Assembly: GCA_018725275.1 (NCBI GenBank) | Contig: QLUC01000057.1 | Coordinates: 1-10,667 of the forward strand | Reading direction: 5' to 3' | Origin: Bacillota bacterium | GTDB taxonomy: Bacteria; Bacillota; UBA994 | DNA length: 10,667 nucleotides | Notes under the pieces: generated by a model | What the model was told of the DNA's origin: nothing | The model's input: the letters and a program-made list of their open reading frames with translations, nothing else | Database searches by the model: none | In this document: positions 1 through 7,049 of the stretch, piece by piece | Layout of the letters: each line of letters opens with the position of its first letter | How positions within the stretch are numbered: the first letter of the stretch is position 1 | Translations under genes and position numbers: made by a program

Positions 1-868
1 CGCTGCCCGCCACCCACATATTTTCGACCCCAACATAGCACCAGGTGGCGGGGTAATTTGCCAGGATGGGGCTATCGGTGGCTATGCGCATGGCCGCACT
101 CGTCCCGATAGAAAGCGTCATGAGGTCTTCGCCAAAGCCCCCCGCTGCCACATGGTTCATGCAGCCATCGGCCCCGGTTATGAGAACCGGCGTACCTGCC
201 GGAATTCCCAGGATGGCGGCAGCCGCTGGCGTTAAAGGGGCCGTATATTCGGAGCCCACTAACCTAGGCAGCATTTGTTCACTGACACCTGCCAGACGGA
301 GCACTTCTTTGTCCCAGGCGAGAGAATGCAAATTGAGAAAGCCGCTGGCGGAAGCCGTACTATAGGAGACAGCCAACTCGGCCGTCAATGTGTAGAAAAG
401 ATAGTCCGGCATGGAGGCGATATAGGCGACACCTTCCGTGTTGCCCGTTTCGCGCTCGTGAATGTACTTCCAGAGAGTGTAGGTAATATGGATAGGGCAA
501 CCGGTTCGCTGATATAAGAAGTTGTAGAGGGCCTGGTCGCGGCGGTACTTTTCGGTCGTGGGCGAGGCCTTGGTATCTGCCCAGGTGCTCAGCCGTCCCA
601 CCGCTTGTTTTTTGTGGTCAAGCATCAAGAGCGAATGACTCCAGATGCTGCAAGTGGCGACCATATCAACCTCGGTAATGCCCTTTTGCTCTAGCAGCTC
701 CCGCCCCACCTGCAGCGTTTCCCACATCAATTGCTCGGCATCGTACGTTATCGTATCGCCGGCATCGCTCGAGTAATTCTTGGGCAAAATACCGATGATA
801 CCGGCGGCATCATCGTACAACAAGGCCTTGGCAGATGCGGTGGAGGCCTCAATAACTAACAACAGCAT
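1..868 (-). CDS. FGGY-family carbohydrate kinase, gluconokinase-like (3' part beyond the left edge)
   Basis: ATP-dependent cytoplasmic sugar or sugar-acid kinase, probably making 6-phosphogluconate from D-gluconate. The window holds the first 289 residues, i.e. the N-terminal FGGY domain and the start of the second domain; the C-terminal part is outside. Visible motifs are the N-terminal phosphate-binding strand (IEASTASAK, residues 6-14), WSHSLLMLD (76-84), TWADTK (95-100), RTGCPIH (121-127), and ITGADGCMNHVAAGG (230-244), where D234 is the expected catalytic base, followed by LSIGTSAA (252-259). The WSHSLL, WADT and RTGCPIH blocks resemble FGGY gluconokinases more than xylulokinases or glycerol kinases. 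Oddly, residue 7 is Glu where most FGGY kinases have Asp (DxGTT). The ATG start follows AAAGGGG with 8 bases spacing, 18 bases after the LarA-family gene, so it is the last visible gene of the operon. The family is certain; the substrate is inferred from motifs and neighbours. Confidence 0.88.
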   Translation of the reverse strand, partial: MLLLVIEASTASAKALLYDDAAGIIGILPKNYSSDAGDTITYDAEQLMWETLQVGRELLEQKGITEVDMVATCSIWSHSLLMLDHKKQAVGRLSTWADTKASPTTEKYRRDQALYNFLYQRTGCPIHITYTLWKYIHERETGNTEGVAYIASMPDYLFYTLTAELAVSYSTASASGFLNLHSLAWDKEVLRLAGVSEQMLPRLVGSEYTAPLTPAAAAILGIPAGTPVLITGADGCMNHVAAGGFGEDLMTLSIGTSAAMRIATDSPILANYPATWCYVGVENMWVAGS

Positions 869-886
869 CTCTCAATCCCCTTTGCC

Positions 887-2164
887 CTAATTGTTAAACC
901 TGGCTTTGGTCGCCCAGAGACCGATGGCGGGGTTACTAATGTAGAAGATTTCCTCTCCACGCACCAAGTTCAGGCCCTCGCGCAAGTTCTGGCAGTCATA
1001 CTTGCTTAGAGCTATATCCATGGGCAGGTAGTCGTACTTGAGCGACCTGACCATTTCCGGCGACATTCTGCCTGGCGCATAGGTGATCTTAAAACGGCCC
1101 TCACTCGAACCATGGATGAGATGAGCGGCGACGGACAGATTATTCGCTAGTTCAGCATCCTCGCTCACTGCCGCTAGCACATCATGCTGTGCCAAGTAAC
1201 CAAACTTCTTAATCAGGCGGTCATTTTCTTGGTCCTCACCGCAGCCGGCGAGGGCCGGGGCGATGACAATCAGTTCCCCGCCATCGGCAATCGCCATTCG
1301 CGTGCGATACACGGCCTTGTTGCCCACCCAAGTGGTCTTAAATTTCTCAGGGTCAAGGTAGACCACCACCTTCGGCAGCGGTTGGTCTAAAAAGTGATGT
1401 TCTGCGCGGCACTTACCTTTGGCCATCTCGGCAAAGAGCTCGTCGCCTGTACCGATGGCCAGCGCCTGAACTTTGAGCATGGCTTCGTCTACCGTCGTCA
1501 CGGTCAAAACATAGACGATGGGCACATTGGGCAAGAATTGGTTGACGGCATAATTGTAAAGTCGACGCACCGGGTTATCGACCCGGCCCATAATTCGCTC
1601 CATTCCGTACAGAGCCCCCAAGTAGTGGCTTTGATTGATCATGTTGCTGCCGCCACAACCCACCACGATGTTCTTCGTGTAGTTGGCAAAGCCGGCCACC
1701 TCATGCGGCACCACCTGCCCCACCGAGATCACTAGGTCATAGGCCGGGTCAAGCACCCTCTTGTTGACGTCAACGGCAATGCCATTTTGCATCAAGCCGC
1801 CGGAGATGCTCGCGACGAAGCTCGCGGCAACTTCCCCAACATTGACCGTATCCTGTCGCCAGTCATGCACTAAGAACCTATCTAAGGGGAGGTCGCCGTA
1901 CATCTTCTTGATTTCGGCTGTCGACATGGGTGTATGTGTTCCCAGGGCGGGCATGATGTCTACCTCGGCCTTGGGAAATTGCCGCCACAGCATATTGACG
2001 ATGGGACCGGCATAGGAACTCGAGCGGGATATATCCGGCGGCACGATGAGCACTCGGCCGGGCCTATCAAAAGCCTTAAAATATTCTAGTAGTGCGGCCT
2101 CGATGGCTACATCTGGCAAACCCCCACTCGTGGTCGCCGGCAAATGAATGTTATTCGGAAACAC
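887..2164 (-). CDS. LarA-superfamily nickel-dependent hydroxyacid racemase/epimerase, candidate D-gluconate 2-epimerase
   Basis: A 425-residue cytoplasmic enzyme of the lactate racemase (LarA, DUF2088) superfamily, which inverts alpha-hydroxyacids through hydride transfer with a nickel-pincer nucleotide cofactor. Family marks are PPDISR (42-47), ALGTHTPM (73-80, catalytic-type H77), VHDW (99-102), and PHEVAGFANYTKNIVVGCGG (153-172). H154, K164 and H180 repeat exactly the spacing (10 and 16 residues) of H174, K184 and H200 in Lactobacillus LarA, where the lysine carries the cofactor and the histidines bind nickel or act as base. Activity is therefore expected. From family knowledge, LarA homologues include lactate and malate racemases and D-gluconate 2-epimerases. 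The mannonate oxidoreductase upstream and gluconokinase-like gene downstream favour D-mannonate/D-gluconate interconversion, an inference. The start is GTG; the SDR stop codon lies in the same frame 9 bases upstream, so no earlier start exists, and the AGGGGG sequence is unusually close (2 bases). A TTG seven codons later is an alternative. No larB, larC or larE is visible. Confidence 0.85.
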   Translation of the reverse strand: MFPNNIHLPATTSGGLPDVAIEAALLEYFKAFDRPGRVLIVPPDISRSSSYAGPIVNMLWRQFPKAEVDIMPALGTHTPMSTAEIKKMYGDLPLDRFLVHDWRQDTVNVGEVAASFVASISGGLMQNGIAVDVNKRVLDPAYDLVISVGQVVPHEVAGFANYTKNIVVGCGGSNMINQSHYLGALYGMERIMGRVDNPVRRLYNYAVNQFLPNVPIVYVLTVTTVDEAMLKVQALAIGTGDELFAEMAKGKCRAEHHFLDQPLPKVVVYLDPEKFKTTWVGNKAVYRTRMAIADGGELIVIAPALAGCGEDQENDRLIKKFGYLAQHDVLAAVSEDAELANNLSVAAHLIHGSSEGRFKITYAPGRMSPEMVRSLKYDYLPMDIALSKYDCQNLREGLNLVRGEEIFYISNPAIGLWATKARFNN

Positions 2165-2170
2165 CGCCCC

Positions 2171-3001
2171 CTACACCCCCGAGTAGGCCGCAAAGGCCCC
2201 GTCGATGGGAATGACCGCGCCATTGACGAAGGAGGCCGCATCGGAGCAGAGAAAGAGCACCGCACCCAAGAGATCGTCCACGGCCCCATATCTGCCCATG
2301 GGGGTGGCCGCCAGCACCTGCTGCCCGCGCGGGGTAGGCTCGCCCGTGTTTATGTCGGTCAAAAGGTACCTGTTCTGCTCGGTGAGCAAAAACCCCGGGG
2401 CAATGGCATTGACCCTAATCTCTTTGGAATATTCTTGGTTAAAGTGCACCGCCAGCCAGGCGGTAAGGTTAGAAACGGCAGCCTTGGCCGCGCTGTAGGC
2501 GATGGTGCGGGTGAGCGGGGTGTAGGCCGCCATGGACGAGATATTAATGATTACTCCTTTTTGTTTCTCCACCATGACTTTGCCAAAAACTTGACTGGGA
2601 AGCACCGTCCCCAAAAAATTCAAGTCCATCACCATGCGGATATCTTCGGCCGTTAAATCAAAGAAGGTCCGCTCCGCACCGGTGGTCGCGCGGGGCATAT
2701 TTCCGCCCGCTCCATTGATGAGGATGTCGACAGTGCCAAATTCATGCAGGATGTGGGAACGAGCCGCCTCTAAAGAGGGCTTCGCGAGCACATCCACCCC
2801 GAGCCCTAGGGCCGAACCGCCCTTCCGCCGGATTTCGGCGGCTACGCCTTCCGCCGCGTCCGCCCGGAGGTCGAGAACTGCTACCTTGGCTCCGTTGCCC
2901 GCTAGAGATAATGACATGCCGGCACATAGCACTCCCGCTCCACCGGTTACCACCGCTACCTTGCCGCGTAAATCTACTTTGAGGTCCACCCTAGTTTCCA
3001 C
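2171..3001 (-). CDS. uxuB: SDR-family D-mannonate oxidoreductase (UxuB type)
   Basis: Classical short-chain dehydrogenase of up to 276 residues, likely interconverting D-mannonate and D-fructuronate with NAD(H) in the cytoplasm. The cofactor fold shows VVTGGAGVLC (17-26), acidic D44 at the end of the second strand (favouring NAD over NADP), and NGAGG (96-100). The catalytic set is S156 with Y169-x3-K173. GGNMPRATT (99-107), LNFLGTVLPSQVF (127-139), APGFLLTEQNR (201-211), and the ending FAAYSGV resemble the SDR-type mannonate oxidoreductases of Bacillus (YjmF/UxuB) rather than gluconate 5-dehydrogenases, which are the main alternative. The longest start is GTG at 3001, directly against a GGGGAGAG sequence. 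A GTG four codons later (2989) has better spacing and gives an N-terminus nearer the family norm, so it is a realistic start. The gene lies 9 bases after the regulator and 6 before the LarA-family gene, so the three are probably co-transcribed. Confidence 0.85.
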   Translation of the reverse strand: METRVDLKVDLRGKVAVVTGGAGVLCAGMSLSLAGNGAKVAVLDLRADAAEGVAAEIRRKGGSALGLGVDVLAKPSLEAARSHILHEFGTVDILINGAGGNMPRATTGAERTFFDLTAEDIRMVMDLNFLGTVLPSQVFGKVMVEKQKGVIINISSMAAYTPLTRTIAYSAAKAAVSNLTAWLAVHFNQEYSKEIRVNAIAPGFLLTEQNRYLLTDINTGEPTPRGQQVLAATPMGRYGAVDDLLGAVLFLCSDAASFVNGAVIPIDGAFAAYSGV

Positions 3002-3010
3002 CTCTCCCCG

Positions 3011-3688
3011 TCACGCCCGCGCTAAGACGCTTTTGATTTTGACCCGGGCATTTTCTAAGTGCATTTCCACACACTGGCGCAACTTTTGCTCGTCCTGATT
3101 GACCAAGGCCCCATATATTTCTTCATGCTCTTTGACCCCGGCAATGGTTTCTTCTTTATCTTGGCGACCATAGATATAGTAGGCATAGGCATGAGTGCCG
3201 AGGTTGTCGTAAACCTGCGCGGCGCGCCTGTTGCCGGAGCAACCGAGAAACATGCGATGAAATTCGTAATCAAGAGTGTACACTTGAAAATAGTCGTTAA
3301 TGTCAAGCCCATGCTGAACCAGCAATTTATGCTCATCGAGATTCTCCACGAATTGGCGCTGCACAATGGGGTCCTGCTTAAAATTATGCAAAATATTTCT
3401 GGTATAGTATGTCTCGATCATTTTTCGCATGTCTAGCAATTCATCTATGTCGGCGAAATTGATGCTTTTTACATTGACGCCCCGCCGCGGGGTGCTCTCA
3501 ATGAGCCCTTCGGTAATCAACCTGTTTAAGGCCAGCTTAATGGGCGTCTCGCTGATGCCATAACGCTCATGCAGCTCCCTCGTGATGAGCTTCTGCCCCG
3601 GCAAGAAGGCTCTTTCGGTAATATCGCGCTTTAGTGCCTTATAGGCAACATCGACTAAGGTATGGTTTTGATAGTGTTTCGTGTCCAT
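3011..3688 (-). CDS. GntR-family regulator, FadR/FCD subfamily
   Basis: A 225-residue transcription factor. Residues 10-75 form the GntR winged helix: VAYKALKRDI, then LPGQKLITRELHERYGIS (29-46), TPIKLALNRLITEGLI (48-63), and the wing PRRGVNV (67-73). Residues 80-220 form an alpha-helical FCD effector domain with the usual metal or acid-binding set D140, H144 (DYEFH), H188 (KEHEE) and H210 (CVEMH). FCD regulators typically bind sugar acids or other carboxylates. As first gene of the operon it most likely controls the mannonate oxidoreductase, LarA-family enzyme and kinase behind it in response to an intermediate such as fructuronate, mannonate or gluconate (inferred). The ATG start is preceded by AGGGG at 11 bases, a somewhat long spacing. 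An out-of-frame ATG just after that AGGGG opens only a 14-codon frame. The upstream DNA carries two perfect palindromes, one of which may be its own operator. Confidence 0.88.
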   Translation of the reverse strand: MDTKHYQNHTLVDVAYKALKRDITERAFLPGQKLITRELHERYGISETPIKLALNRLITEGLIESTPRRGVNVKSINFADIDELLDMRKMIETYYTRNILHNFKQDPIVQRQFVENLDEHKLLVQHGLDINDYFQVYTLDYEFHRMFLGCSGNRRAAQVYDNLGTHAYAYYIYGRQDKEETIAGVKEHEEIYGALVNQDEQKLRQCVEMHLENARVKIKSVLARA

Positions 3689-3721
3689 AAGAACTGCATC
3701 CCCTGTCTTGTACTTATTTTG

Positions 3722-3739
3722 GATTTTAAATTTAAAATC
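3722..3739. promoter_or_regulatory. Perfect 18-bp palindrome, candidate operator
   Basis: GATTTTAAATTTAAAATC equals its own reverse complement over all 18 bases. It lies 33 bases upstream of the regulator's ATG, where a repressor of the operon could block the promoter or start site. It does not resemble the known GntR/FCD hexuronate operators I can recall. The AT-only core means part of the symmetry could be chance. Confidence 0.4.
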
Positions 3740-3793
3740 TTTTATGGGTATTTTCTTTGTTCTTTACGCAATTCCTGCTTTTCTAAAACTTTT

Positions 3794-3811
3794 CTTAAAA
3801 ATATTTTTAAG
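3794..3811. promoter_or_regulatory. Second perfect 18-bp palindrome upstream of gntR
   Basis: CTTAAAAATATTTTTAAG is perfectly self-complementary over 18 bases. Its centre is 72 bases from the centre of the other palindrome, close to seven helical turns. It begins 3 bases past the downstream terminator hairpin, so it may instead serve as a secondary hairpin or T-run for transcripts leaving the RND gene. Confidence 0.35.
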
Positions 3812-3814
3812 CAC

Positions 3815-3848
3815 AAAAATCCCCCTCCGTACGGCGGAGAGGGATTTT
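3815..3848 (-). terminator. Intrinsic terminator of the two-component/RND operon
   Basis: Arms 3816-3829 and 3835-3848 pair over 14 positions with one C-A mismatch around a 5-base loop. On the minus strand the GC-rich stem (CCCTCTCCG against CGGAGGGGG) is followed by TTTTT. It lies 52 bases past the RND stop codon and closes that operon before the sugar-acid operon begins. Confidence 0.8.
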
Positions 3849-3900
3849 AAGTTTCGGTATCTACCGGTCAGCTCACTCCCAGAGGTCCTTCGTTATCGTC

Positions 3901-6900
3901 CTACTGCGACTCGCGTCGCCGCAAGGTCACCAGGTCATAGGCAATGGGGATGATATAGAGGGTCAGCAAAGTCGACACCGCCAGGCCACCTATAACCGCT
4001 ATCGCCATCGGCCGCTGCATCTCAGCTCCGGAACCCGAGGACACGGCCATGGGGACAAGTGCCAAAATGGTGGTGAGTGCGGTCATGAGGATGGGTCGCA
4101 GCCTAGTTCCCGCCGCCTCGATGAGGGCCTCGTGGACACTCTGCCCGCGCGCCCGCACCTGGTTGACGTAGTCCACCAGCACAATGGCGTTATTGACCAC
4201 TATGCCCGCCAGGATAATAATCCCCATAATGGAAGGCACGCTGAAGGTCTGACCGGTGAAGAACAAGGCATAGAGCACGCCGATGACCGCCAGGGGCATA
4301 CTGAACATGATGATAAAGGGATAGAGCAAGGACTCAAACTGAGCCGCCATGACCATATAGACCAAGAGAATGGCGAGGATTAAGGCCATGGTCAGGCCGG
4401 AAAAGGCCTCTTCCATCTCAATCAAGTTGCCGGCCATCGCGACGCGGTAATCGGCAGGCAAGGCAAATTTGTCGAGCTCGGCTTGGATGTCCTCACTGAC
4501 ACTTTGCAAATCTCGTCCGGCAACAGTGCCCGTAATCGCGACATAGCGCTGATTAGAGCGGCGAGTGATGGCGGCCGGGCCGACCGCCTGTTCTATAGTA
4601 GCCACTTGCCCAAGCCTGACCACTTGTCCCCGCGGCGCTGCCACCATGAGGTTCTCGAGGTCAGCCACGCTTTGGCGCGCCGTCGCAGCCAGACGTACCT
4701 GCACGTCTATCTCACGGCCATCCCTAGAAATGCGCGAGACTGTTTCGCCTTGGAAGGCAGTGCGCACCACGGAGGCAATGCTCGCGGTCGATAGCCCTAG
4801 GCGGGCAGCCTCTTCGCGGTCAACCCGCACTAAAAGTTCGCTGGCACCACCTTGCATATTGTCGGTGACGTCGCTGACACCTTCAATGGTAGCCATGAGT
4901 TCTTTCAGTTGTTCGCTATACTTCTGCAGTCCATCCAGGCTCCGCCCCGCCAGATGTAGTTCGATGGAATCGCCACCCATGCCCATGGCGCCTCCGCCCA
5001 TGCCGCCGGCACTAGATGCCAAGATTGTGGCACCGGCAAAGTCTTGGTACTTGGCATTTAACTCCGCCGCCAAATCAGCGCCACCATGACCGGGCCTTAA
5101 GACCACAGTGAAGACCGCGCGGTTGGCTCGTCCCGTAGGGCCGCCCATAACTACGCCGCGACCACCCCCGGTAGAGCCTATTGCTACCGAAACAGCTTCT
5201 ATCTCCGACCGGGTGAGTAAATATTCCTCTACCTGAACTGCCACAGCGTCGGTTTCCGCAAGCGCGCTGCCCTCGGGCAAAGTAGCGGTCAGGCTAAGTT
5301 CGCCCTGGTTCATGGTGGGTATAAATTCGCCCCCGATACTCCCAAAGGTCAGCAAGCTCCCCGCAAGCAAGGCCACGGTAACCCCCAATACCACTAGTTT
5401 TTTGTTTAGCGCCCAAGCGAGAGTGCGCTGGTAAAAAGTTTGTTGCTTGCTAGACGCCTTGACGGCGCGCCGCTTGTTCTTCAAAATGGTGGCCGATAGC
5501 ATTGGCACCACGATTAGCGCAACGGCCAAGCTGGCCAGGAGCGAAAAACTGACCGTCAGCGCCAGCTCCCTAAACATCATCCCAGCCAGGCCCCCCACGA
5601 AGGCAATGGGCAAGAACACCGCCACCGTGGTGAGGGTGGAGGCGGTGATGGCCATGGCCACTTCCTCTGTGCCGCGGCGCGCGGCGGTAAGGCGGTCGGC
5701 ACCCTCCTCCTGATGACGGAAAATATTTTCTAAAACCACGATGGAATTGTCCACCAACATCCCTATGCCCAAGGCCAGTCCCATGAGGGTCATCATGTTC
5801 AAGGTGAGTCCGCCGAAATACACCAAGGCAAAGGTGGCGACCACGGAAATAGGCACCGACAGGGCGATAACAATGGTGGTGGTGAGGCTCTTCAAGAACA
5901 CCAGCAAGACTAACACCGCTAAAAAACCTCCGTAGATGGCACTGCGGCCCACCGCACCGATGGCCTGCTCGATGAAGCGGCTCTGGTCCTGGGTGGCGAC
6001 AATCTGGAGGTCGGGGAAGTCCGCCCTAATGGCGTCAAGCTCGGCCTTGACGAGGTTGGCAACTATGACTGTGTTGGCGTCAGACTGCTTCTGCAAGCGG
6101 AGCGACACACTGGGCATCTTGTTTAGGCGCGACAAAGATTGGGAGAGCGTGTTGACCTCCTCCACCTGGCCGACATCCCTAAGCAATACCGGCTCGCTTA
6201 TAGGAACAATTGGCAATTGGGGCATGACCCCGGGGCGCGTTGGGGTCGTCGGCAAAGCCGTCGGCAAGATACGCATGCCCACAACTAAATTTTCGATTTC
6301 GCTGATGGAGGTCAGCTGCCCGACGCTGCGGATGAGGTATTCCTCGCCATCCACCATGAGCGTCCCCCCCGGCAGGTTAAGGCTGGCGGTACGCAGGGTG
6401 CCCGTGACCTGGGGCAAAGCGATGCCATATTCCTCTAGCTTCGTCGGGTCGAGACTGACAGAAATGGCCAGCTGATGCCCACCGCTGACATTAATCGAGG
6501 CCACCCCCTCGATGCGCTCGAGCCTCGAGGCTAGGGTGAAGTCCACGAGGTCACGCAGTTCCGCTGACGAAAGGGTGCTAGAACCGATGTCGAGCGCCAT
6601 GACCGGCATGAGGGAAGGGTCGAATTTGATGACCGTGGGTGCGCCGACTTCGGCCGGTAGCATTCGCCTGACCATGTCTATTTTTTCGCGCATCTCTAAG
6701 GCGGCAAAATCCATATTCGTGCCCCAGTTAAAAGCCAACAAAATGACGGTCTGGCCTTCCGAGGAGGTAGAGGATACTTCGCGGATATTGCTTACCGTGG
6801 CAAGAGTGGCTTCTAAGGGCCTTGTCACCAAGGTCTCGATCTCTTGCGGGGCGGCCCCGGGCAGCGAGGCGATCACCGCGGCCATGGGGAATTGCATATT

Positions 6901-7014
6901 AGGAAGCAAATCCACCGGGGTGCGGGTGTAGGACATACCCCCGATGACCATAGTCACCAAGACGAGCATAAGAACGGTTATTCTTCTAGTTGTAGCAAAA
7001 CGAGCGATTGACAA
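3901..7014 (-). CDS. RND-family efflux transporter (AcrB/SwrC-like)
   Basis: A 1037-residue inner-membrane proton-driven pump with the full RND duplication. TM1 is near residues 11-28, the first porter domain spans about 30-350, TM2-6 fall in 355-510, TM7 near 541-560, the second porter domain about 565-868, and TM8-12 in 872-1028. The proton-relay motif in TM4 reads GMLVDNSIVVLENIF (418-432): D422 is kept but the second Asp of AcrB (D407-D408) is Asn423. TM10 has AGIVVNNAIVLVD (936-948), and TM11 the usual MTALTT (977-982). A Met/Gly-rich loop (GMGGGAMGMGG, 671-681) and a Pro-rich insert (251-273) lie in the porter domains. The start is TTG, supported by AAGGAGGA six bases upstream and no in-frame ATG nearby. 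The gene follows the sensor kinase by 35 bases and is probably controlled by that system. No membrane-fusion protein or TolC-like gene accompanies it, as with the lone SwrC/YerP pumps of Bacillus. The substrate is unknown. Confidence 0.93.
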   Translation of the reverse strand: MSIARFATTRRITVLMLVLVTMVIGGMSYTRTPVDLLPNMQFPMAAVIASLPGAAPQEIETLVTRPLEATLATVSNIREVSSTSSEGQTVILLAFNWGTNMDFAALEMREKIDMVRRMLPAEVGAPTVIKFDPSLMPVMALDIGSSTLSSAELRDLVDFTLASRLERIEGVASINVSGGHQLAISVSLDPTKLEEYGIALPQVTGTLRTASLNLPGGTLMVDGEEYLIRSVGQLTSISEIENLVVGMRILPTALPTTPTRPGVMPQLPIVPISEPVLLRDVGQVEEVNTLSQSLSRLNKMPSVSLRLQKQSDANTVIVANLVKAELDAIRADFPDLQIVATQDQSRFIEQAIGAVGRSAIYGGFLAVLVLLVFLKSLTTTIVIALSVPISVVATFALVYFGGLTLNMMTLMGLALGIGMLVDNSIVVLENIFRHQEEGADRLTAARRGTEEVAMAITASTLTTVAVFLPIAFVGGLAGMMFRELALTVSFSLLASLAVALIVVPMLSATILKNKRRAVKASSKQQTFYQRTLAWALNKKLVVLGVTVALLAGSLLTFGSIGGEFIPTMNQGELSLTATLPEGSALAETDAVAVQVEEYLLTRSEIEAVSVAIGSTGGGRGVVMGGPTGRANRAVFTVVLRPGHGGADLAAELNAKYQDFAGATILASSAGGMGGGAMGMGGDSIELHLAGRSLDGLQKYSEQLKELMATIEGVSDVTDNMQGGASELLVRVDREEAARLGLSTASIASVVRTAFQGETVSRISRDGREIDVQVRLAATARQSVADLENLMVAAPRGQVVRLGQVATIEQAVGPAAITRRSNQRYVAITGTVAGRDLQSVSEDIQAELDKFALPADYRVAMAGNLIEMEEAFSGLTMALILAILLVYMVMAAQFESLLYPFIIMFSMPLAVIGVLYALFFTGQTFSVPSIMGIIILAGIVVNNAIVLVDYVNQVRARGQSVHEALIEAAGTRLRPILMTALTTILALVPMAVSSGSGAEMQRPMAIAVIGGLAVSTLLTLYIIPIAYDLVTLRRRESQ

Positions 7015-7020
7015 TTGATT

Positions 7021-7028
7021 TCCTCCTT
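7021..7028 (-). promoter_or_regulatory. Strong ribosome-binding site deciding the TTG start of the RND gene
   Basis: AAGGAGGA on the minus strand, 6 bases before TTG (7014-7012). It is nearly fully complementary to the 16S rRNA 3' end and is among the strongest sites in the window, which makes the rare start codon credible. Confidence 0.85.
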
Positions 7029-7049
7029 ACATATGACCAAAATGCTATT

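Larger units (their letters stand above)
3689..3811 (-). promoter_or_regulatory. AT-rich leader/promoter region of the GntR-led sugar-acid operon
   Basis: The 123 bases between the terminator of the efflux operon and the regulator's ATG are far richer in A+T than the flanking genes and must contain the promoter of the sugar-acid operon. No hexamer pair is convincing: a TTGCGT (3766-3771) and a CATAAA (3741-3746) on the minus strand are 19 bases apart, which is too long. Two perfect 18-bp palindromes lie inside. No gene is seen here. Confidence 0.55.

Noticed and set aside
2144..2656. Plus-strand open frame of 170 codons across the SDR gene
   Set aside because: Antisense shadow of a clearly recognisable dehydrogenase; no ribosome-binding site and a low-complexity, family-less product.
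3643..3699. Upstream out-of-frame ATG before gntR opening a 14-codon frame (leader peptide idea)
   Set aside because: The AGGGG touches that ATG with no spacing, and the peptide shows no attenuation-like codon runs.
3662..3953. Plus-strand frames running through the AT-rich gap between the RND and GntR genes
   Set aside because: They cross the terminator hairpin and both gene ends, have no ribosome-binding site, and their hydrophobic Phe/Leu-rich product follows from the T-rich sequence.
4565..5089. Plus-strand frames inside the RND gene, including one of 174 codons and another of 179 codons at 5936-6475
   Set aside because: Opposite-strand shadows caused by codon bias of the transporter gene; no motifs.
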